NCBI GenBank assembly: GCA_013376735.1
Contig: VINJ01000001.1
Coordinates: forward strand, 2,418,001-2,482,000
DNA length: 64,000 bases
Direction of reading: 5' to 3'
DNA from: a bacterium Scap17
GTDB lineage: Bacteria > Pseudomonadota > Gammaproteobacteria > Pseudomonadales > Halomonadaceae
This document shows, piece after piece, positions 58,093-64,000 of this stretch (positions within the stretch are counted from its first letter, which is position 1; every line of letters begins with the position of its first letter). The translations under genes and the position numbers were made by a program. The notes beneath the pieces were generated by a model, which saw only the letters and a program-made list of their open reading frames with translations, had not been told where the DNA came from and did no database searches.

Positions 58093-58120
58093 AGCTCAGT
58101 CATTCAAGCTCAGTCATTCA
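58093..58120. repeat. 14-bp perfect tandem repeat
   Basis: AGCTCAGTCATTCA occurs twice without a gap, in the spacer (57928-58150) between the DUF2628 gene and the end of the reductase fusion. No other element is seen in that spacer. Confidence 0.9.
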
Positions 58121-58150
58121 CAGCGGGCCATTCGCGCCTGACGACACAGC

Positions 58151-60304
58151 TCACAGCGTCTGGATGACCAGAGGCGCCTCTCCCGCCGGGTAGGCACAGC
58201 ACATCAGCACCTGCCCCGAAGCCACGCCAGCCTGTGGCGGCTCGGGATACTGCACCTGCCCCTCGACGAGTCGCAGTGCACAGCTACCACAGCGCCCGGA
58301 ACGACAACTGGACATGGCATTCACGCCTGACAGCTCGGCTAGCTCCAGCAGGCTGCCCTGTTCGGGCGTCCACTGACGTGTGATGTCCGCATCGCTATCC
58401 GGCGGCTGGCCGGGTGCCCCGCGCGGCGTGAAGGTGACTTGGGCATGTTCCGGCAAGCTCGCCTGGAAGTCTGCCGATAGTGCAACCGCAGTTGCCTCGC
58501 CCTCCTCCAGTGAGCCGAGGCCGAAGAATTCGTGATGCAATTGCTCTCGCGGCAATCCCAGTGTCATCAGGGCGGCGTATTGCGCGCGCATGAAGCCTTC
58601 CGAGCCACACAGGTAGACATGGCTCACGGCAAGCTCTGGCAGGCTTGCCGCCAGACTCGCCAGCTCCAGCCTGCCGACCGATTGATGGTGTCCGGCTGCG
58701 AGGTCCGCCTCGGTCGGGCGTGACAGGGCGATATGTAACCGCAACCACGCATGCACACGCGACCAGCGCTTGAGCGTGTCGAGAAATGCCAGCTCTTGCC
58801 CATCCCGCGCGGCATGCAGGAAGAGCACCTCGCCGAGCGGAGGGTCGCCCGCCTCTGCCTTGTGTATCAGCTCTTCCAGCATGGCGATCATCGGCGTGAT
58901 GCCGACTCCGGATGACAACAGCACGATAGGTGCGGTCGCGTCCTGCAGGATGAAATCCCCTGTCGGGGGTAGTGCTTCCAGTTCATCTCCCACCGCGATT
59001 TCATCATGCAGCAGTCGTGAGGCGAGCCCCTTGGGATCGCGGCGTACCGAGATGCGGTAGGCACTCTGCCCCTCCTGCCAGGCCCGGGAGAGACTGTAAC
59101 TGCGCATCACCGCTATCTCGCCGATGGACAAGGGCTTGCGTGGCGTGGAGGCCAGACGCAGCGTCAGAAACTGGCCGGCCTGATAGGCAGGTGTCGGTGT
59201 CGCGGCGGACTCCTGCTCCGCCTGCGACAACGGTGCCAGATAGAAGGAGGTGATCGACTCGCTTTCGCGCACCTTGTCGATGACGCGCAGTCGGCGCAGG
59301 CGGGCGGGCGCCTCGTCAGCGGCCGGCCAGTCACCGGTCTGCTCAAGCGACGGTGAGAGTTCGATCAGACGTCCCTGGGCGGGCAAGACATGCTCGACGT
59401 GCAATATCTGCTCCGGCACCACATCCACGATGCGCTCGGCCCCTTCGACCAGTGCTGCTCGCTGGGGATTCCAGTCGACCCGGGCATGTCCCTTGAGCAA
59501 CAACACCTCGCCCGTGATGAAGTCAGGAATCAACAGGCTGACCCGCGCATCCAGCTCGATATTGCCCAGGGTGTTGAAGAAGCGATTGCCAGCAAAGTCC
59601 GGAAACGACAGGCTGCCATCGGCATTCAAATGCACAAAGCCGGGTCTGCCGCCACGATGCGAGACATCCACTCCGTTGGGCGCAGAATCGTCAAGCTCAC
59701 CTGCGCGAGTGGCGATGAAGAAGGTGTCCGCCCGGGCCAGCAAGGCCCGCGCCGCTGCATCGTGGCATGTCGTCTCATCATTGAGTGACACCTCGCGACT
59801 GACCAGCGATTTCGTCTGTCCACCCGCCCAGTCGATCTCACGTTGCTGGATATATTGCGGACAGTTGCCAAAACTCTGGTCGACCCCGATCCGCAGCCCA
59901 TCCGGCACCCTGCCCGCCACCGCTTGCGGGGCAAGCAGGGTGCCATTCATTCGATTGCGTCGACGACTGGCAAGATCCAGCCCCAGCACGCCGATTCTAG
60001 TGCCGGGAGTGAAGTCCAGTCCCAGCAAGTTCTCCAATGCGGGACGCACCTTTACCTGCAGCTCAGCGGACGTGGCGTCACACAGCTGCCCGGGCGGCGC
60101 GTAGCTCACCACGGCCCATGGCCAGCCATCGCCGTCAGGCACCCCCATGAACAGCACCGGCAGGCTTTCGAAGAAGGCGACGTGCTGCTCGGGCATCCGC
60201 TCGCGGACGTAGGGCGCGACCTGCTCGAGATAGCGCTCTGGTACCCCTGCACGTGCCTGCACACGCTGCTCACCTGCATGAAAGACCTGCCGATGCTCAC
60301 TCAT
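58151..60304 (-). CDS. Fusion of PNPOx-like FMN domain, ferredoxin-NAD(P)+ reductase and 2Fe-2S ferredoxin
   Basis: A 717-residue protein. The N-terminal ~350 residues form a split-barrel flavin-binding region (GVDVSHRGGRPGFVHLNADG, FPDFAGNRFFNTLGNIELD). Next is an FAD/NAD(P) reductase with MRSYSLSR and IVLLSSGVGITPMIAML. The C-terminal plant-type ferredoxin has Cys-x4-Cys-x2-Cys in SSCRSGRCGSCAL and a fourth Cys in VLMCCAYP. It could pass electrons from NAD(P)H to a substrate bound at the FMN domain. GAGG precedes the ATG at 60304. The GST gene lies 28 bases upstream on the same strand. Confidence 0.88.
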   Translation of the reverse strand: MSEHRQVFHAGEQRVQARAGVPERYLEQVAPYVRERMPEQHVAFFESLPVLFMGVPDGDGWPWAVVSYAPPGQLCDATSAELQVKVRPALENLLGLDFTPGTRIGVLGLDLASRRRNRMNGTLLAPQAVAGRVPDGLRIGVDQSFGNCPQYIQQREIDWAGGQTKSLVSREVSLNDETTCHDAAARALLARADTFFIATRAGELDDSAPNGVDVSHRGGRPGFVHLNADGSLSFPDFAGNRFFNTLGNIELDARVSLLIPDFITGEVLLLKGHARVDWNPQRAALVEGAERIVDVVPEQILHVEHVLPAQGRLIELSPSLEQTGDWPAADEAPARLRRLRVIDKVRESESITSFYLAPLSQAEQESAATPTPAYQAGQFLTLRLASTPRKPLSIGEIAVMRSYSLSRAWQEGQSAYRISVRRDPKGLASRLLHDEIAVGDELEALPPTGDFILQDATAPIVLLSSGVGITPMIAMLEELIHKAEAGDPPLGEVLFLHAARDGQELAFLDTLKRWSRVHAWLRLHIALSRPTEADLAAGHHQSVGRLELASLAASLPELAVSHVYLCGSEGFMRAQYAALMTLGLPREQLHHEFFGLGSLEEGEATAVALSADFQASLPEHAQVTFTPRGAPGQPPDSDADITRQWTPEQGSLLELAELSGVNAMSSCRSGRCGSCALRLVEGQVQYPEPPQAGVASGQVLMCCAYPAGEAPLVIQTL

Positions 60305-60332
60305 GGTCAATCCCTCGCGAAGATGTGGAGAC

Positions 60333-60974
60333 TCAGGCCAGTACAGGACTCGTGGCCATGCCGACGAAACCCGGCTCGCCTTCGATACGCGCAAGCCAGC
60401 CACGGATATTGGGATAACCTCCCAGGCCGACACCTCCCTCAGGGGCATGGGCGATATAGCTGTAACCCGCGATATCGGCCAGGCTGAGGCGCTCTCCCAC
60501 CAGGTAATGACGCTGATCCAGATGGGACTCCATCACGGCGAACAGGGCATGTGCACGAGCGATGGCCTGTTCGTGGTCGAAGGGAGCACCGAACACGGTC
60601 ACCAGACGTGCGGTGCAAGGCCCGGCAGCGATCTCACCCGCCGCCACCGAGAGCCAGCGTTGCACTTCAGCCACGGCCAGTGCCTCAGTGGGCATGAAGC
60701 GCTGCTCGCCGTCATAGCGCCGGGTCAGATAGACGAGGATGGCATTCGAATCGCTGAGGAAGACCCCATTGTCCTCGATGGCCGGCACCTGCCCGAACGG
60801 GCTGATCTTGAGAAACTCGGGGGCCTTGTGCGCGCCGTTGGCCATGTCGAGATCCACCGTCTCATAGGGAATCTCCAGCAGTGCCAGCAGCAGCTCGACG
60901 CGGTGGCAGTGGCCGGACTTGGGATTGCGGAACAGGCGAATGGGAGATGCTTCAGCAGGAAATAGCGAGTTCAT
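60333..60974 (-). CDS. Glutathione S-transferase family protein
   Basis: A 213-residue GST. The N-terminal thioredoxin-like domain has RLFRNPKSGHCHRVELLLAL and the glutathione-binding FGQVPAIEDNGVFLSDSNAILVYL; the C-terminal helical domain has HYLVGERLSLADIAGYSYIAHAPEGG. It likely conjugates or reduces an electrophile using glutathione. It is the first gene of a two-gene unit with the reductase fusion and is divergent from a LysR gene. Confidence 0.9.
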   Translation of the reverse strand: MNSLFPAEASPIRLFRNPKSGHCHRVELLLALLEIPYETVDLDMANGAHKAPEFLKISPFGQVPAIEDNGVFLSDSNAILVYLTRRYDGEQRFMPTEALAVAEVQRWLSVAAGEIAAGPCTARLVTVFGAPFDHEQAIARAHALFAVMESHLDQRHYLVGERLSLADIAGYSYIAHAPEGGVGLGGYPNIRGWLARIEGEPGFVGMATSPVLA

Positions 60975-61103
60975 GGGTCACCTTCGTGGGCAGTGGAAAG
61001 ACACGGTCTGAATCGTCTCATGCAGTCGAAACACCACGACCTATCAGACCTCCCCACGGTAATCCAATCACCACAAGGCTAGAATCCTCGAACAATACAA
61101 TTC

Positions 61104-61121
61104 ATCATTCCATGAAATGAT
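61104..61121. promoter_or_regulatory. Candidate LysR operator between GST and LysR genes
   Basis: ATCATT-N6-AATGAT, a perfect 6-bp inverted repeat in the divergent region, 28 bases before the LysR ATG. The AT-rich context suits a shared promoter. Confidence 0.5.
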
Positions 61122-61149
61122 AGTAATCGATGCCAACGAGGCGCGAAGA

Positions 61150-62073
61150 ATGGATAGACTGCAGACACTGGAGGTCTTCGTGGCCGTGGCCGATGCGGGA
61201 GGCTTCGCGGCCGGCAGCCGCGCACTGGGGATGAGTGCCCCCTCGGTGACCCGCGGCATCAATGCCCTGGAAGCTCGCCTGGGGACGCGACTGTTCACGC
61301 GTAGCACGCGACGCGTGCGTCTGACCGAGATCGGGCAGCGCTATCTGGAGGATGCACGCAGAATCCTGGCGGAACTCCAGGCGGCCGAGGACAGTGTCAG
61401 CGGCGCCGCGACTCGCCCGACTGGCGTATTGCGTATCACCTGTCCCACCGAATTCGGTCGCCTGCACGTGATGCCGTTGCTGATGGAGTATCTCGAGCGC
61501 TATCCCGAGATGCGAGCCGAGGTGGTGATGGTGGACCGCGTGGTCAACATGATCGAGGAGGGTTTCGATATCGCCGTGCGGATCGGCTCACTGCCCTCCT
61601 CGGGACTCTCGGCATTGCGCGTCGGCAGCGTGCGACGCGTGGTATGTGGCTCACCGGCGCATTTCGCCCGCGAAGGCATACCGAATTCGCTGGAGGCCCT
61701 GGCCGCCCAGCGCATCATTGCCTCCAGCAATCTGGGCGCTGGCAAGGAATGGCGCTTCGGTCGTGAGGGCGAGTATGCGATACGCATCAGCCCGAGGCTG
61801 ACGATGAGCAGTATCGCCGCCTGCATCGAGGCGGCCCGCAGTGGCTGGGGCATTACCCGCGTGCTCTCGTATCAGGTCGGCGAGGATCTCGTCGCCGGTC
61901 GTCTGCAGGCGGTACTGGAGGAACTCGAACCGCCTGCCCTGCCGATTCATCTGCTGCATAGCGAGGGACGCGGCGCAGTGGCCAAGGTACGTACCTTTCT
62001 GGATTTCGCCGCCGAGCGCCTGCGCGCCAATCCCGTACTGAATCCCTCACCGTCAGCGCGATTGACCGACTGA
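61150..62073 (+). CDS. LysR-family regulator divergent from the GST operon
   Basis: A 307-residue LysR protein of the type starting MDRLQTLEVFVAVADAGGFAA, with HTH GMSAPSVTRGINALEARLG and effector domain beginning RPTGVLRITCPTEFGRL. The ATG at 61150 is chosen as the usual LysR start; the frame is open from 61117. It probably controls the divergent GST and reductase-fusion genes. Ligand unknown. Its stop lies 6 bases from the convergent LysR gene. Confidence 0.87.
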   Translation: MDRLQTLEVFVAVADAGGFAAGSRALGMSAPSVTRGINALEARLGTRLFTRSTRRVRLTEIGQRYLEDARRILAELQAAEDSVSGAATRPTGVLRITCPTEFGRLHVMPLLMEYLERYPEMRAEVVMVDRVVNMIEEGFDIAVRIGSLPSSGLSALRVGSVRRVVCGSPAHFAREGIPNSLEALAAQRIIASSNLGAGKEWRFGREGEYAIRISPRLTMSSIAACIEAARSGWGITRVLSYQVGEDLVAGRLQAVLEELEPPALPIHLLHSEGRGAVAKVRTFLDFAAERLRANPVLNPSPSARLTD

Positions 62074-62079
62074 GCCTGC

Positions 62080-63000
62080 CTATGGCGGGTTGAAGGCCGC
62101 CATGTCCTCACGCAGCAAACCAAGCAGCCGATTGGCACCGACGCTCAGTTGCCGACCCAGTCGGCTGATCAGTTGCACATGGGGTGTGACGAACTGAGCT
62201 TCCTGCAACGGAATGCGGCACAGCCGTCCAGCATCGACCTCCTCAGCCACCACGAAATCCGGCAGCAGGGTCACGCCGCCCTGCAGCGCGAACTGCTTGA
62301 GCATCGCCAGCGCGTTGCAGGTGAGCGTCGGGCTCAGCATCACCCCGGCCTGATACTCCGCCTGGGCGACAATCTGACGGATGCCGAACGACACCTCCGG
62401 CAGCGCCAGGGCATGGCCCTCGAGCGCCGCCAGCGTCAGTGGCTTGCGTGGATCCTGGGTCTGACGTGCCAGAGGGTGCTCGGGATTGACCACCGCACAC
62501 ACCGGCTGCGGCCGCGAGGCATGCGTGCGGATCTTGGGATCGCGTGTCGGATGGAACACAAGTCCGAGATGCGCCTCGTCCTCGACGACCTGACGGATCA
62601 CTTCATTGGTCCCGCACAGATTCACCTTGAGCTCGATGCCCGGATGGCGGGCGGAGAAACGGCTCAAGGGCCCTGCCAGCCCCTCGATGAACCCCTCACC
62701 GATCGCCAGCACCAGCGAGCCGCTCTGCAGTCCCTTCAATGACTGCAATGACTCCAGCAACACCTCCTGCTGGGCCAGACGCTCACGGTAATACTCCAGC
62801 ACTCGCTCGCCGGCCTCGGTGGGCTTGACCCCGCGGCGATGACGCTCCAGCAGCGGCATGCCCAGCTCATGCTCCAGCTGGGAAATCTGACGACTGACCG
62901 CCGACGGCGCCACATTCAGGAAATCCGCCGCCGCACGCACACTGCCAAGCCTTGCAGCCTCATGAAAGTGACGGATACGCCGCTCCTGCACCAGACTCAT
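62080..63000 (-). CDS. LysR-family regulator divergent from a 3-HIBADH-like gene
   Basis: A 306-residue LysR protein. The HTH is HEAARLGSVRAAADFLNVAP with SAVSRQISQLEHELG, and the effector domain has LVLAIGEGFIEGLAGPL. The ATG at 63000 follows GGAGG; a GTG one codon earlier is the alternative. It is divergent from the dehydrogenase gene at 63129 and likely regulates it, through a palindrome just upstream of its own start. Confidence 0.87.
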   Translation of the reverse strand: MSLVQERRIRHFHEAARLGSVRAAADFLNVAPSAVSRQISQLEHELGMPLLERHRRGVKPTEAGERVLEYYRERLAQQEVLLESLQSLKGLQSGSLVLAIGEGFIEGLAGPLSRFSARHPGIELKVNLCGTNEVIRQVVEDEAHLGLVFHPTRDPKIRTHASRPQPVCAVVNPEHPLARQTQDPRKPLTLAALEGHALALPEVSFGIRQIVAQAEYQAGVMLSPTLTCNALAMLKQFALQGGVTLLPDFVVAEEVDAGRLCRIPLQEAQFVTPHVQLISRLGRQLSVGANRLLGLLREDMAAFNPP

Positions 63001-63013
63001 CACGCCTCCAGCA

Positions 63014-63028
63014 TTGCCTTGAAGGCAA
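63014..63028. promoter_or_regulatory. Candidate LysR operator
   Basis: TTGCCTTGAAGGCAA, a perfect 7-bp palindrome with a one-base centre and the T-N11-A form of LysR sites. It lies 14 bases before the LysR start, so it may mediate autoregulation and control of the divergent dehydrogenase gene. Confidence 0.65.
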
Positions 63029-63128
63029 CATTATAGTGAATTCGGGATTATTGCTGGAACACAGAAGCGCTGTCCATACTCGAGTCACCGGGTAGTACTC
63101 CCCCTTTCACCACGACAGGCACACCACA

Positions 63129-64000
63129 ATGACAACAACCGTCGGTGTCATCGGCCTGGGCAACATGGGTGGCGGCATGGCCGCCACACTTGCTCGCCAT
63201 GACTTCCCCGTCTTCGGGTTCGATCTCTCACAGGCTGCGCGTGACAAGGCCGCTGCGGCAGGCGTCACACCGGTCAGTTCACTGGCAGAGCTGCTGGACA
63301 GGATCGACGTCGTAATCCTCTCGCTGCCCAAGGCAGAGCAGGTAGAGCAGCTATGTCTGGGCAAGGAAGGCGCACAGGAAGAGGATCAAGACGCCACTCG
63401 TCTCCTTACGCTGGGCAAGCCCGGCCTGATCGTGATCGACACCACTACCTCGACTCCCGAGACCAGTCGCAGGGTGGCGGCGGCGCTGGCGACTCGTGGT
63501 ATCGACTTCATCGATGCCCCGGTGTCCGGCGGCCCCAAGGGCGCGGCGAGTGGCAGCATGTCGATGGTGATCGGCGCCGAGGAGGAAGTGCTGGCCCGCG
63601 CCATGCCGGTACTGGAAGCCATGAGCGGCAGCCGCGTACACGTTGGCAGCTGTGGTGCGGGCAACGTCGCCAAGATCGCCAACAACATGCTCGCGGCCTG
63701 TCATCTGATCAGCACGGCGGAGGCCGTCAGCATGGCCGCCAAGGCAGGCGTATCGCCGGAGAAATTGCTGGAAGGCGTGAATGCGGGCTCGGGACGCAGC
63801 GGCGCGAGTCAGGTCATGTTCCCCAGCTGGGTGATCAACCAGGCCTATGATTCCGGCTTCACCATGGGCCTGATGCGCAAGGATGTCGGGCTGGCCAGTG
63901 ATCTGACGGCAGAACTGGGGCTGGCGCTTCCGCTCTCCAGTACCGTCGCGCAGCTCTGGGATGAGAGCCGCGCGACGCTGGATGACAGCGAAGACTTCTG
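63129..64000 (+). CDS. 3-hydroxyisobutyrate dehydrogenase-family NAD(P)-dependent oxidoreductase (partial at window end)
   Basis: At least 290 residues are visible and the frame is still open at the window edge. The NAD motif is VGVIGLGNMGGGMAATLARH, the substrate motif is DAPVSGGPKGAASGSMSMV and the catalytic Lys lies in GNVAKIANNMLAA. Relatives oxidise beta-hydroxy acids such as 3-hydroxyisobutyrate, tartronate semialdehyde products or threonate. The divergent LysR gene suggests an inducible catabolic operon continuing to the right. The substrate cannot be given from this window. Confidence 0.88.
   Translation, partial: MTTTVGVIGLGNMGGGMAATLARHDFPVFGFDLSQAARDKAAAAGVTPVSSLAELLDRIDVVILSLPKAEQVEQLCLGKEGAQEEDQDATRLLTLGKPGLIVIDTTTSTPETSRRVAAALATRGIDFIDAPVSGGPKGAASGSMSMVIGAEEEVLARAMPVLEAMSGSRVHVGSCGAGNVAKIANNMLAACHLISTAEAVSMAAKAGVSPEKLLEGVNAGSGRSGASQVMFPSWVINQAYDSGFTMGLMRKDVGLASDLTAELGLALPLSSTVAQLWDESRATLDDSEDF

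Overview
The window looks like chromosomal DNA of a high-GC, halophilic gammaproteobacterium, most likely family Halomonadaceae (Cobetia/Halomonas-like). The signs are three BCCT osmolyte symporters, carnitine-to-betaine catabolism, a cyanide-insensitive type bd oxidase, and overall codon use. The genus is a guess. I see no rRNA, tRNA, CRISPR array, insertion sequence or prophage.

Layout. 1-11.4 kb: a GlxA-type regulator cut by the left edge, an EamA exporter and LysR regulator separated by a 19-bp tandem repeat, a membrane diguanylate cyclase, an SSS symporter with a small partner, then a block of MFS exporter, luciferase-like monooxygenase, MDR reductase and aldo/keto reductase. 11.5-15.7 kb: a tightly coupled minus-strand operon of a PF12261 'thermostable hemolysin' (GNAT-like) protein, an AMP-forming acyl ligase, a heme-oxygenase-like diiron oxidase (HDO) and an SDR. 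It looks like an uncharacterised fatty-acid-derived metabolite pathway and is the most interesting item. 15.9-21.8 kb: cioA-cioB-cydD-cydC. 22.4-25.1 kb: two coupled GGDEF genes.

25.3-33.1 kb: acid-sugar (L-threonate/D-erythronate) catabolism. The genes are gntP-type permease, denD, otnI, otnC, otnK and ltnD, with a divergent LacI-family regulator and two TTAGCGCTAA operators. 33.4-45.3 kb: carnitine catabolism (cdhC, cdhA, cdhB, a possible acylcarnitine esterase, a CdhR-like GlxA regulator) and three BCCT carriers, two of them recent tandem duplicates. Carnitine would enter by a BCCT, be oxidised by CdhA, cleaved by CdhC and hydrolysed by CdhB to glycine betaine.

45.7-49.6 kb: an NhaC-family antiporter and kbl-tdh for threonine breakdown to glycine. 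49.6-58 kb: LysR/DoxX/pirin, a YkvA protein, a lipoprotein, an L-lactate permease gene carrying a one-base frameshift behind an LldR-like operator, a 2OG-Fe(II) oxygenase, a cold-shock/DUF1294 protein and a DUF2628 protein. 58.1-64 kb: a GST plus a PNPOx-ferredoxin reductase-ferredoxin fusion, two LysR regulators, and a 3-hydroxyisobutyrate dehydrogenase-like gene cut by the right edge.
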